A stretch of DNA of 64,000 nt from Riptortus pedestris (Eukaryota > Arthropoda > Insecta > Hemiptera > Alydidae), in contig CM032232.1 of assembly GCA_019009955.1 (NCBI GenBank), positions 134,946,501 through 135,010,500 of the forward strand. Reading direction: 5' to 3'. Shown here one piece after another: positions 1 through 10,160 of the stretch (position 1 is the stretch's first letter; each line of letters opens with the position of its first letter). Made by a program: the position numbers and the translations under genes. Under the pieces are notes generated by a model that worked only from the letters and a program-made list of their open reading frames with translations, was not told the origin of the DNA and did no database searches.

Positions 1-220
1 GTAGGAAAGACGTTGTAGCGAAATGGACTGATTAAAAAATAAATACAGAATGGAAAGACTGATAAAAAGAAGTGAAAAAGATCTATTTAATGCACATTGC
101 ACTGTTCTGAGCAACATGAACAGGCAATTAAAAGTCATGAATAAGGACCTAAACACAAGAGTTATATTTGTTCTGCATATTCAATACATTTTTTAGAAAA
201 AAAAAATTAAATTAAATTAT

Positions 221-328
221 TAATTAACGTCCACTTTTTCCAACTAAGGCTAATTAGGACGGGCTATCTACAGGTTACCACCCCTTTCTAGCCATGGTAG
301 GACTAAGGATTTTATTTAGTGAATTACA
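221..328 (-). mobile_element. SINE family A, copy 1, tRNA-derived head missing
   Basis: This is the 3' half of a tRNA-derived SINE on the minus strand. On the plus strand it reads as an AT-rich tail, then TTAACGTCCACTTTTT, CTAAGGCTAATTAGGACGGG, CAGGTTACCACC and GTAGGACTAAGGATTTTATT. The same blocks in the same order recur at 1.1, 2.1, 6.9 and 52.6 kb, and inverted at 28.5, 36.2 and 53.1 kb, which is how the family was defined. The copy stops before the tRNA-like head, so the promoter boxes are absent and it could not be transcribed on its own. The family body is clear; the exact ends are approximate. Confidence 0.8.
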
Positions 329-1118
329 ATAATATTGTCAGAAAACTGTAGATGACAAGAATAAAAAGAACATTGCTATAAATTATCTAGCTGAAATCAA
401 ATAACAGCGAGTAATATGTGTGTTGCATCAGTGAAATTGAGCACTTTGAAAAATTTTGTCTCTAATGAGGCTGTGTTGAAAGCTGAAATCTTGTGGGCCA
501 TGAAATTGGTTACATCATACAGATCCTTTAATTTCTCAAGAGATGCATCAGAAATGCTTAAACTTATGTTCCTTAACCATCAACAGCATAAAAAGCTGAA
601 CTTTTTTAAAACTTTCCTTTGCTTCCAGCACTTAATACATTAAGTAACCTGATTGTTATTTTTCAGGGTCTTTAATTATTTTATAGTAGGAACTTTGGAA
701 CCTTAATAGTATTATTAGAGTATATACTTAGTGCTATTCTTTCTTTTTCAAAAAAAGGTAATGAATAACTTGTTGCTTTTAAGCATTCATTAATTTTTAT
801 TTTTTAAGAAAATATAAAGTATTAATTAATGCTGGTGAGGTATTTTATTTATTCTTAAACAATTGTTTTTGCTGTTACATATTTAGTCCTGATTTTATAT
901 AAGGCAACTATGATTGGCAATTTTTTCTGATCTGAAGAGCACATTATTTTATTAATCTTTAAAAAAAATATTTTAACCCCGCTTCATCAAGAAATAAAAA
1001 CAATTAGTCCTGCATGTTCTGTCTAAATAAATAAAAATATTATAAAAATAGATTTAATAGAAATAATGCTAAATTTTATGTAGGATGCAATTTTTTTAGA
1101 AAGGATTCAGAATTTTTT
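329..1118. other. Gene-free AT-rich stretch
   Basis: I see no recognisable gene or element here. A 75-codon open frame at 416-643 (+) has no motif I recognise and ordinary AT-rich composition, so I do not call it. The rest is A/T homopolymer-rich sequence with no repeat matching the other families in this window. Confidence 0.5.
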
Positions 1119-1297
1119 ATTATTATTATTTATTAACGTCCGCTTTTTGCAACTAAGGCTAATTGGGACGGGTTATCTACAGGATACCACCCTTTTCTAT
1201 CCAGGTGTTGCTATGTTTTTTATTTAATGAATTCCGTCAGCCCTATCACTATTGCCCAGGCGGGTATCGAACTCAACATGACTAACCTGAGTCCCGT
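1119..1297 (-). mobile_element. SINE family A, copy 2, with internal deletion in the tRNA head
   Basis: This is a minus-strand copy. The tail is (ATT)n, followed by TTAACGTCCGCTTTTTGC, CTAAGGCTAATTGGGACGGG and the GGATACCACCCTTTTC block. The B-box region (minus-strand sense GTTCGATACCCGCC) is present at about 1258-1272. It is followed directly by ATGACTAACCTGAGTCCC, the extreme 5' head. The roughly 50 bp between them, which carry the CTCTAG...TTACCA...AGATTA blocks in copies at 2.1 and 52.6 kb, are missing. The copy therefore keeps both ends but has lost the middle of its tRNA-like part. Confidence 0.8.
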
Positions 1298-2049
1298 TAA
1301 TTTTGAATCTTTAGTTTGAAAATTAGCGGAAAACTACCTGGAAAAATCAGGGGGGTTTATAAATAACGCCATTATTAAATTAAATCCTAATTTCATTAAC
1401 CTCAGATTTGAATAACAAAATAATCAATAAATAATTGTAATTTAATCATAAAAATAAAGAAAAGAGGTTGGATGAAATTAATAATGTAGTTGTTACATTC
1501 ATATCTTAATGGAGCTACTAATGGAAGTGTATGTTTTAAACGTATTTTACTCCAAACAATAATAAATATTCAATGGTGTTTAGAAAATATTTTCCCCTCA
1601 TATAAAATAAATAACCAAAATATTAATTATTTGCTGAGGGTATATTCCGTTGTAAAAATCAATAAAATACAGAGTAGAAAGTTGGTTGTGCGTTAGGAAA
1701 TAGGTAAAGATCAGAGCGGGGTCAGAAAGGACGGTGTGGTCCATACCCTGCTTTGCCCGAGCCTTGTGGTCCAGACCGAGTAACTTTCTGTTGCTCAACC
1801 ATTAGACAGAATATACAACACTGTCCTTAGGCGAACAAAATTTTGTTCTTAAAATTTTCAAAAGAACCTGACCAATGTGCTTAGGAAATTAATTTCTTGG
1901 AGCTTCTCGGATCTCCAACTGCCTGCTATGTCTTTATTATTAATTTCATTGTAATTATTTTTTTAGATAACCTATTATTTCATTTATTGATTTTTTTTTA
2001 TTTATTCATTTTAGTTATTCTACATTATATTTTCTCTACCCCCCTTCCT
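1298..2049. other. Gene-free AT-rich stretch
   Basis: No gene is supported. Short open frames on both strands (about 66-68 codons around 1490-1800) overlap each other antisense and show no motif. A short imperfect direct repeat, TGTGGTCCATACC and TGTGGTCCAGACC, lies about 36 bp apart near 1735-1775. Confidence 0.45.
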
Positions 2050-2285
2050 TTAACCTACGTCCACCTTTTGCAAATAAGGCTAATTTAGATGGGTTATCTA
2101 AAGGTTACCACCTAGTCTAGAACTACTAGAAGGTTTTCTAGCCAGGGTGGGACTAAGGATTTTATTTAATGAATTCTGTCACTAAATAAATTCCTTTGCC
2201 TAGGCGGGAATCGCACTCGTCACTCTAGATTTACCACGTGAGATTAAAGTCAACCCTTTAAGTCACATGGCTAACCCTAACCACA
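2050..2285 (-). mobile_element. SINE family A, copy 3, nearly full length
   Basis: This minus-strand copy contains all the family blocks: tail-proximal ACGTCCACC, AAGGCTAATTTAGATGGG, GGTTACCACC, CAGGGTGGGACTAAGGATTT, TGAATTCTGTCACTAAATAA, GCCTAGGCGGGAATCG, CACTCTAGATTTACC and ATGGCTAACC. Read on the minus strand, the B-box-like part is GTGCGATTCCCGCC and the head is GTTAGCCATGTGACTTAA, typical of a Pol III tRNA-type promoter. A roughly 20-bp insertion (around 2112-2132, TAGTCTAGAACTACTAGA) interrupts the body and is absent from other copies. A minus-strand open frame at 2263-2457 overlaps the head end and is treated as spurious. Confidence 0.85.
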
Positions 2286-3961
2286 TCTTAAAAATGAATA
2301 TGAAGTAGAAGGGGGTCAATATGAGCAAGAGCAGAGAATAACCCCTAGAGCAAATAAACTGCCCTTTTCCAGGGTTACCGGAGAAGGTGAGGGGATTAGG
2401 AAGTTCACAATAGTCCCGGCGACTGCTCAAATCATCAAAGAGCCCCTTCAAACTCAAATAAGAATTAAATATTTAATTTAATTATGTGTGCTAGGGCTCA
2501 TCCCATGGAAGAAACAATTGGTAATTATACTATGATATATTTGTCATTTGTCCTCATTGAAGGCACCATTTTTAAGTTAATTAATAAACATAGTTGTAAA
2601 TTTCACATCGCAAACCTAAAGGCTAAATTTTGTCGTGTTTGTGTGTGTTGCTGTGAAAACATGTTGCTAACTTATTTGCTGTTTTATACCTAGTTCTTGT
2701 TAGGTCGTAAGTGCTCATGTTATCTTTTTCATGATTCTGTGTTTATCTTATGGTCAAGTCAGTGTTACGCAAGTAGAGAGACCTAATGAGTCTGTCTACC
2801 TGAGAGTACGTCTTCTGCTCTCATAGGTCTTCTGAAACTTGATGGTCACACCCAAATAGTGTCCTTGATAGTACGTAGTTTATTGTCAGTATTTTCGTAA
2901 GTTAATTTGGTTTGTTATGCATCTAACATGAGATATTTTATTTGACTTGAAGTGCCTTCAAGTAGTACGTCTATTTGATCTTATTCACACCTTTTAGTTG
3001 CCTTTTCTGCCTCTAAGTCCGCGTTTGTACACAGTCCTAAGTCTTCGTATCCTGACAACTATTAGAATGTAGTGTGTTTATCTATGCTGATAAGTTCTTG
3101 TTTTATTTTTGGTGCTATTGGGTGATTTGTATAAACGGAGTAGTGGCCCCAAAGCCGTGGCGTTAACATACATTATACAGGATGATGGCACGTTAGTGCC
3201 GAAAGGCCTTGTGAGTGAATAAATAAATTGGTGGGAAGACTTCGTGTTATTAAGACCTGTTTCCCACATTTGTATAAACATTTTGTATTGTATTGACCTA
3301 CGTGATTAAGAATGATAACAAAAACGTTAGTGTTTAGTGCTCACCTCTAATTACAATAGTTACTGAAATAAGGTAAACTCTGTGGTTTATTCGAATTGTA
3401 AATAATAAAAAAACGCAAACTATTTTTGTTAAAATATATTTATTTGGAATCAACAAGATTTAATAAGTATTATCAAACTTGGAGTCTCGTTGGTCAGTCA
3501 TCTCGCTTTTGGAGTGAAAGAATATTTTTTAATTGATTTAATACATTCGGGCAGAACTGAGGAAAAAGGTTTTACTCCTGAAAATGCTACCCTTTTCTCG
3601 AAATATTTCAGTTTGTGGTTGGGGGCTTGAAGCATATTCTTCTATATTGAGTTATAATTATGTGTTATACTATTTTTGTATAGCCATTTCATATTTAGCC
3701 CCGCAAACAATATTGTTTGGTATACATTTATTGAGAGAAGAGTCATTATTTTTGACTCTTTAAAAATAGATGACAGGAGTCTCTTAACTTTATGTTGTAT
3801 ATACGCCTTATTGCTCTCTTTTGCAATTTAAATATTAAAATACGATTGTTTGAGTTGCCCCAATACATAACACCATAATTTAAACGACTATGGAGATATC
3901 CATAGTATATTAACAATTGACTTTCCTTTGAAAGATAAGAGATCCCTTTTGGGTACTTATA
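2286..3961. other. Gene-free stretch, no element recognised
   Basis: About 1.7 kb in which I find neither a coding signal nor a match to other repeats in the window. Open frames of 64-69 codons (2484-2693 plus, 3078-3281 minus) lack motifs and are not called. Composition is slightly less AT-rich between 2.7 and 3.3 kb. Confidence 0.4.
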
Positions 3962-4030
3962 CCTGCGACTCAGTTGTTAGAGTACCGGGCTAGCTAACCA
4001 GTAAACCCGGATTTGAGTCCCGGCAACAGT
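3962..4030 (+). pseudogene. tRNA-like sequence, tRNA pseudogene or head of a second SINE family
   Basis: A D-arm is visible as ACTC-AGTTGTTA-GAGT with a perfect 4-bp stem. It is followed by the anticodon-side block CCGGGCTAGCTAACC and a T-arm, CCCGGATTTGAGTCCCGG. The segment GATTTGAGTCC resembles a Pol III B box, with one weak pair in the T stem. The anticodon arm is too long for a working tRNA and no good acceptor stem closes it. The B-box block resembles the one near 30.79 kb (shared CCGGATT..AGTCCC.GCAA), which suggests a dispersed tRNA-derived repeat rather than a functional gene. Confidence 0.5.
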
Positions 4031-4904
4031 GAAAAACGTTTCTCTGGCTTCAAAAATAATTTATATGATCAACACAAGTCTCAGTTTTGAAAACTACTGA
4101 AGATAAATCATGTACCTCAAACCGAATGTCACATTAGGCTAGGATTAGAATGAGAAATTAATTATGCAAAGAAATGATCTTTCATAAAATAATGGAATGC
4201 TATTATTATTTATTTAATTTTTAATAGATGCCTACTACGTATTGCCATAAAAAATCTATAGTTTTAAATGAAAAAGCAATTAATCTCTATAATGTAAGAA
4301 TTGAATTAACCAAAGCAGTAGTATATGTTATTGACGACAAATTAAGATTGATTTTTTTGGTTTTAAATAATCGAGTTAATATGATAATAGTTCTAGCGTA
4401 TTGGCTGGCCAATGCCGCGATGGATCTACTTGTATTGATACATTGTTTGCACAGGTCATATGATGTGTGAGCGTATTGTATATGGCATCACCGGTATTAC
4501 ATTTTATTCATCGGATTGCCACTTCGAGAGTGGGGCTAAATTTAATCTGCAGGAGTTTTATAACAAATTTCATTTTCAAACAAAACCATTTTCATTTTCC
4601 ATTTATTGCTAACTATCATGTGAGGTATCATCAGAAAGATTAAATTTTCAAATACCTTTGGGCAGTTTATATTCGTGATTGTGAACCACTGTGATACGAG
4701 TATAATAGCATTTAATATTAATGCCCTCGTTTATACAATTGGTCTGTAATCACTTGATTAGTAGAGACATAATTGACAATGGAACAATAGGGGAAATAAT
4801 ATTGACAACAATGCTCCACTGATGAGATCTTTGTTTCTTGCCTGGATCTTGATTTGATGTCCCTACATTTACCTGCAGCTCATAGATGTTAGTCCGTAAG
4901 CTCC

Positions 4905-4919
4905 CCAGCAGGTGGCAGC
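4905..4919 (+). promoter_or_regulatory. CTCF-like motif
   Basis: The sequence CCAGCAGGTGGCAGC matches the widely used animal CTCF core CCASYAGRKGGCRSY at every position. CTCF is an insulator and chromatin-loop protein with 11 zinc fingers. A 15-mer match can occur by chance in a large genome, and occupancy cannot be seen from sequence. It lies 15 bp upstream of a perfect hairpin. Confidence 0.3.
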
Positions 4920-4920
4920 A

Positions 4921-4964
4921 CCCGCCATCAAGGAGATAGCAGAAAGGTGGTGCTATCTAGCGGG
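4921..4964. repeat. Hairpin with two-part stem
   Basis: AGATAGCA at 4934-4941 pairs perfectly with TGCTATCT at 4951-4958 around a 9-nt loop. An outer CCCGC (4921-4925) pairs with GCGGG (4960-4964). The interrupted stem is stronger than most short palindromes in this AT-rich background and abuts the CTCF-like motif. Confidence 0.6.
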
Positions 4965-5407
4965 AATCTCTAGAACCACCATTGGGGGGCCCCCTCCACT
5001 CTAAACTCCAGTCGGGAAGAGGTCAGTATCAAAACAGGCGTCGGTGTGGTTGGAATTTAGGCCAGTAAGACGCTGGAATAGCCCCATAATTGGGCCTTGC
5101 ATTAGAATGAATAACAGGTGTACCACAATGAGCGGCAAATGCTGCAAATAATTATTAGCTCCTTTTATGTGCATATTAAACGATGAAATATCCAATTAGG
5201 ATTGAATCCTCGATATTATTTCTTCTTAACCTTCTAATTGGCGTGCATTATCATGGATTATTCCTTCGAAGGTTTTCTAATTAGAATATCGGTTGGAACG
5301 TCCCTTCTTCCTGTATTTTTGAAAAGATGAGGATTTTTATATATAGTTCAAATTTTAATTACTAAATAAGAATTTTATCGGAAAGGAAAAAAATTGATCA
5401 TACAATT

Positions 5408-5410
<3 letters not shown>

Positions 5411-5462
<52 letters not shown>
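5411..5462. repeat. (TA)26 microsatellite
   Basis: An uninterrupted run of 26 TA units, followed by TTT and A/G-rich sequence and then a T15 run at 5495-5509. I see no family H sequence on either side, unlike the TA tract at 18.47 kb. Confidence 0.97.
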
Positions 5463-5466
<4 letters not shown>

Positions 5467-6148
5467 AAAAAAAGGTTCTTCGAAAACTAATGAATTTTTT
5501 TTTTTTTTTCAACTGGAGTTTAAGACACTTTATAGAAATGACCAATGGTATAAAATAAATAAATTGTAATTACTAGACCAAATCGTGGAAGGACGCAGAT
5601 ATTCACACAGAATTTGTTTGGACACGCGTGTACACCAAAGTTTTGTTCGCAATGAGTTCTAATAAGACGATGTAAGAAGAAAGACCGGGATTTGCTATGT
5701 TTTATTTTTAAATAGAATTTTAATTTTTAATTCAGATTCTTTATAGTCTTATTTAACTGGTTATTTACCATTTTAGTTATGGTAAGAATATTGCTCTGAT
5801 TAATCGTCGATGTATACCTGTATCTACGATTAATTATTACTAGTTTTTACTCCACAAAGAACCTACGATGGCCTAAAATTTGTAATACAGCACACATCAT
5901 ACAAGGAAGATCAGCCTTTGTCTTTAAGGCGCGGTATTGTTTTTTTTTTTTTTTTTCTTGCTTTATCAAATTTTTCTTTAGATGTGTACTGATCCAACAT
6001 AGTTGATTTAAATGTATATAATGGTTGCAGAGGCCAGAAGCTTCTATGCCCTGAAAAAAGCTCTCTGATTCTAGGACCACTCTTTAGGTCGATATAAAAA
6101 AAACGGCGATACTCCATTGCTTATGTGACAGCCATAAAAGAAAGTAGG
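5463..6148. other. Gene-free stretch with T17 run
   Basis: Contains T15 at 5495-5509 and T17 at 5940-5956. Two overlapping minus-strand open frames (5847-6117) are driven by the T17 (lysine) run and are not called. Confidence 0.5.
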
Positions 6149-6450
6149 TCAACACTGATGGTCTTGGAAAGAAGAACCCTGCGGAAAATATTACGAATTA
6201 CAGGGGACACTATGACGAAGTAATGGAATTCGTCGGTAACTGCTAGACAATGGAACACATGTTGAAAGAATGGATCCTGCCAGACTGCCGAAGATTATGA
6301 TATATGGTACACTAGAAGAGCGTAGATACAGATTTCTACAGGTTTAATAAAGGAGATTTGAAGAGCTTGGCTGTCAAGGAATAGTCAAATATGGTGATCG
6401 AAGATGTTCAGACGCTTCTTAGTCTGTACAGACGGGAAAGTAAGCAAGTA
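6149..6450 (+). pseudogene. LINE retrotransposon ORF2 C-terminal remnant
   Basis: Translation in shifting plus-strand frames gives the end of a non-LTR retrotransposon polyprotein. From 6149 the frame reads TLMVLERRTLRKILR, which resembles the usual 'VFERRILRKI' segment after the reverse transcriptase. From 6255 another frame reads THVERMDPARLPKIMIYG followed by TLEERRYR, corresponding to the 'GHV.RM....LP...LYG.L..G.R' segment. After two stops the frame continues with RRFEELGCQG. The fragment has at least one frameshift and several stops and lacks the catalytic domain, so it is dead. In the intact family this region lies downstream of the reverse transcriptase. The clade cannot be fixed without alignment. 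Confidence 0.75.
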
Positions 6451-6934
6451 CAAATATAAAACTATATGGAAATGTTTTAATTCTTACATAAGAACTCCTG
6501 ATAAATGATGCCGTACTTCAAAGAGAAGGTGAAAGTTTAGTTTGCCATTGAACGAAAGTAGATTTTTTCTATCTTCAATCTACTTGAAAGAGGAAGTGAT
6601 GTTCGTGCCCTGAAAGTATAAATAGTCTTCAATAGAACTTAACCGAGAAATTCAAACAGAAAATATCGAAATAAGAATATAATTTGGTTTTACACCGCGT
6701 AACTTGATTGAAACGGAATTTGAAGCATTAATGATCTCTGTTCAAATGATAGAACTTCCAAAACTCAGGTATTTTACTTCTCATCTAAAACCTCACATAT
6801 AATTGAATTACTCAGATAAAAATGAAAGAGAGTAGAGATGTAACTAATCTACCGAACTGATAATTTAATGATTACTTTGGAGACTTTAACGGTGGGTTCG
6901 CAGTAGTCAAGAGACTTTAATGGTAGATAAGTTT
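6451..6934. other. Gene-free stretch
   Basis: AT-rich sequence between the LINE remnant and the next SINE. It may hold the LINE 3' untranslated part, but I see no poly(A) or tail repeat that would mark its end. Confidence 0.35.
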
Positions 6935-7149
6935 ATATTATTCATTAGCGTCCACTTTTTGCTACTAAGGCTAATTGGGCCTGGTTATCTACAGGTTATC
7001 ACCATTTTCTAGCTAAGGTGGGATTAAGCATTTTATTTAATAAGTTCGTCACTAAATAAATTCCTATCGCTCAGGAAGGAATTTAACTCTGCACTCTAAG
7101 TTTACCATATAGTATTAAGGCAACGCTTTAACTCATGGCAATCCTCAGT
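6935..7149 (-). mobile_element. SINE family A, copy 4, nearly full length
   Basis: Minus-strand copy with AGCGTCCACTTTTTGC, CTAAGGCTAATTGGGCC, GGTTATCACCATTTTC, GGTGGGATTAAGCATTTT, CGTCACTAAATAAATTCC, CACTCTAAGTTTACCA and the head TTAACTCATGGCAATCC. The B-box region has decayed (GAAGGAATTTAACTC on the plus strand instead of GCGGGAATCGAACTC), so its Pol III promoter is probably inactive. Confidence 0.8.
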
Positions 7150-7758
7150 GTAGATCACATTAATAAGTTATATGGAAGTGTTTGGGCGTGCAAAATTAAA
7201 AGTGAAAAAGGTATAATAATGAAGTGGATATGAAAAAAACGATTACCACCCTCAAAATAAGATGGATTTTATTCTAATTATTAAAGTGTGTTAATTGCCG
7301 GCACTACTGCAGCTAGTGTAGAATATATTTGAACACCCAGAAGTGTGTTACTTGTTCAATAATTTCATCACAAGGTAACAGTGTTGCTTTATGTAAATAA
7401 AAGGTACAAATTCTGTAAGCTCATAAACCGTATTTTAAATATTCATTGAGTAAATTATGTTTGATTTATACTGGGAGTGAAGAGGGATTAGAAAATCTCA
7501 CAATCATTGGACGGACGAAAGAAGAATAGTAGGAAATGCCGTGAGCGAAACTGGACTAATCATCAATCTGTGTCGAAAAAGGTCTTCAATAAAGCTTAAG
7601 AACGTAAAAAAAAATTGCCTGCAATTAAATGTGAGTGTGGGTCGGATCAGTAATGGTTTGAGGCTGTATGGCGGTAAATGGTGTTGGTGGACAACTAAAA
7701 TTCATTGAGATGGATCTAGGGCTACATTAAATATATAGACAATTTGGTTGACACGCCA

Positions 7759-7811
<53 letters not shown>

Positions 7812-8658
7812 ATACTTTATATAATAATTGCGTTAGTCATTCTGAGCTTTCTAAACCTTGGAAAAAGACTTACTTTTTTATGTCTTCCTCTTGGTTGATG
7901 ATTGCTGCAGTTAGTTCTCAGGAATTGCTCCATCTTACCCCTTAACTGTTAGTCACGATTATATTAAACAATTCCTTTTTCTTAGTCATTTTATTTCTTA
8001 CCGGCGACATAAAAACGTACAATATTTCTCTCATCTCCCATATAAATGGAACTTCTAGGATTGGCTGTATCGTTATTTCATTGAGGATACATTTTGAATT
8101 TGTATAAGATCGTAATTCCTGGAACAATGTAAGAAACAAATTGTTATTAGAATACTTTTTTTGGTCCTAAAACTTGTAATATGATATACACAAATTTGAC
8201 TCCCTCCTTCCAGTGGCCAAATAGAATTTATTAGTGGTTCATAAGATTGTAGAATTGAGAAATGTTTATTTTACTTATTTCGGAACCTCTCAACCATTTT
8301 GGATCATTGGCCAAACGGTAAAAGTGATAAATACAAGTTTTCTTTAAGAAGGTGAAAACCGCATTAATGATAGCTTCATGGTCGTCATGTGTTTCAATGA
8401 GGTTTTTGGAGTCCGAAGAGCTTTCTTTTTTTATGTTGAATTTATCACTATATATCTGTTAACAGGTTCATTCTAAAGGCAGAAATTACTGTTGTTACAA
8501 ATTTATTAAAATCTAAGTGTGGGCCAATCTCAGTCTGGCCCATAACACTTCTTCCCTTTGAGATGACCGAATGCTGTTTACATAGTGGGCACCTTTATTT
8601 CTGATGGATGGGAATTGTTCATCCATTGGTCAGTTATAATTTTTTAAATTCTCATTTT
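7150..8658. other. Gene-free stretch with a long poly(A)
   Basis: Holds the A50 run listed separately. The open frame at 7748-7945 is a lysine run read from poly(A) and is not a gene, and 7942-8139 (-) has no motif. The 7.50-7.56 kb segment (AGGAAATGCCGTGAGCGAAA) weakly resembles the first 40 bases of the window. Confidence 0.4.
7760..7809 (+). repeat. Poly(A) run, 50 bases
   Basis: Fifty uninterrupted A residues follow TTGACACGCC. Tracts this long usually mark the 3' tail of a retrotransposed sequence (LINE, SINE or processed transcript) or an expanded mononucleotide microsatellite. I cannot recognise a coding sequence upstream, so the source is unknown. Confidence 0.95.
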
Positions 8659-9118
8659 TAGCTGATTTCCCTTAAGGAAAATCAACTATCGAGACCGCAC
8701 TCATGACTTGATCGTTACCAAATTCGATATTTATAAGTTGTATATAAAGCTTAAGATCAAGTTCGTTAATGGCTGAAATCCGACCAATAGGAGGGTGTGG
8801 GGGGGGGACGAAAATTCTTAATATCTTCATTATTATGCATCGGATTGAAAAATTGAATAGAACCAATCTTATTGCAAATGTAATGTTTTTACATACATTT
8901 CTTTTACTATCTTGATTATTAAAAAGGTATCTGCATTTTTTATTTTTCGGTCTAACAATAATCTGTTATATTTTGAAGCACTTAATTTGATGCCTAAATA
9001 CCAAATATTGTTCTCATTGAGCTTTTACGTTTCGAAATAAATGCAAATACGTGACGCACATGTGAAATATGCTTAGTTAACGCAGCCCCTGGACGCTCTT
9101 TTATATTTCTAGCTAGCA
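8659..9118 (-). mobile_element. Family H element, copy 1, internal microsatellite part deleted
   Basis: The minus-strand copy starts at the hairpin end: AGCTGATTTCCCTTAAGG then AAAATCAACTATC. It jumps directly to GATCGTTACCAAATTCGAT, GTTCGTTAATGGCTGAAATC, a G9 run, GAACCAATCTTATTGCAAAT, AAATATTGTTCTCATTGAG and the other end, AATATGCTTAGTTAACGCAG. The block between the hairpin and GATCGTTACC, which in the copies at 18.0 and 41.3 kb carries the TA tract and the CCGTTCAAAA block, is missing. There is no coding capacity. The 64-codon minus frame at 8672-8866 lies entirely inside the element. Confidence 0.8.
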
Positions 9119-9769
9119 CAGTGTCTTTCATGTGTCACTTTCTTTTAAGTCCTTTGGCTGCTTAAGAATAAGATTTCCATCGGAAATCTTTGTTTTATGT
9201 ATTAAGAAAAAAAAACAAATATAGTGGCTAAGCGTTGTCTACAAAAAATGTTGCTTGTTCATCTGACAAAGTTTGAAATGGAAATGGTTTGAATAAATAA
9301 TTGCGATGAATGTCTCTGTAATTTAATGATGCAAGTTTTTCCTCCATACGTATCAAATAAGTGAATATTGGTTCAATATGTAGTTGCTTTTTTTTATATT
9401 TATTAATGAAAACTCATTTATTTATGTTACAACGTACAACAAGTTTTAGCGATTAAATGTGACATTTGAGCTGTAGCTTTAACGCCAGCCAATAATCATA
9501 ATGCACAGGTTGTTGGAGCAATCACTACTTCAACAGGTTTTGAATGTGCTCGGTGGGGCTTTTCGTTGACCCGGGGAAACCATTGTTAAACATTCATTCT
9601 TTCATACATGCACTATAACTTGTTGCGATGGTAGCAATTCTATCGACTGTCTTATCTAACTGTATGATATGCTGTTTTTCATTCTACTTCAACCACAATT
9701 AGCCATAGAATAAAATGACTTATAAAACGTTAATAAAAAACTTTATAAAATGTTGTATGCATTTCGCAA
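9119..9769. other. Gene-free stretch
   Basis: No gene or repeat recognised between two family H copies. Ordinary AT-rich sequence. Confidence 0.4.
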
Positions 9770-10160
9770 AATATTTTCAAATTTCCATCGTTCCTGCGTA
9801 GAAGATGACGAAAACGAAGTCCGTTGAAATATATCTGTGATGCTATGAGTCGGATTAAAAAATGTTATATAACCTAACTTATTGAAAATATAGTATTGGA
9901 CAGTTGTTATTCTAAACATTGTTTAAGTGAGTTAATCAATCTTATTAACTGAGATATTTGTTTGTCTCAATTTTCTGTAATCCTCCGCTTCTACTATAAC
10001 TATTTTCCTTTGAGCTCTTAGTTCCAGCTTAAATTTCATTTCCTGTTTACATAGGCTTCTTATTATACATAGGATACGTGCATGTTGTCATATCAGTACG
10101 TGGGAAATCTGCTTAGTTCATACTGACCCTGAGTGACAGACTTTTAAATTTCGAACTCAA
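9770..10160 (-). mobile_element. Family H element, copy 2, diverged
   Basis: Begins with the hairpin-side arm (TTTCCATCGTTCCTGCGTAG, AAGATGACGAAAACGAAGTC, CCGTTGAAAT). It has lost the (TA)n and GATCGTTACC part, then continues with GAGTCGGATTAAAAAATG, AACTGAGATATTTG, CCTCCGCTTCTAC and the end block GTGGGAAATCTGCTTAG. The order matches the copy at 41.3-42.0 kb, with deletions and many substitutions. Confidence 0.65.

Larger units (their letters stand above)
4036..5410. other. Gene-free stretch
   Basis: No gene is called. An 80-codon open frame at 4228-4470 (+) begins in ordinary AT-rich sequence and has a weakly hydrophobic C-terminus but no motif. The notable content is the less AT-rich patch at 4.86-5.06 kb, which carries a CTCF-like motif and a hairpin listed separately. 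Confidence 0.4.
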
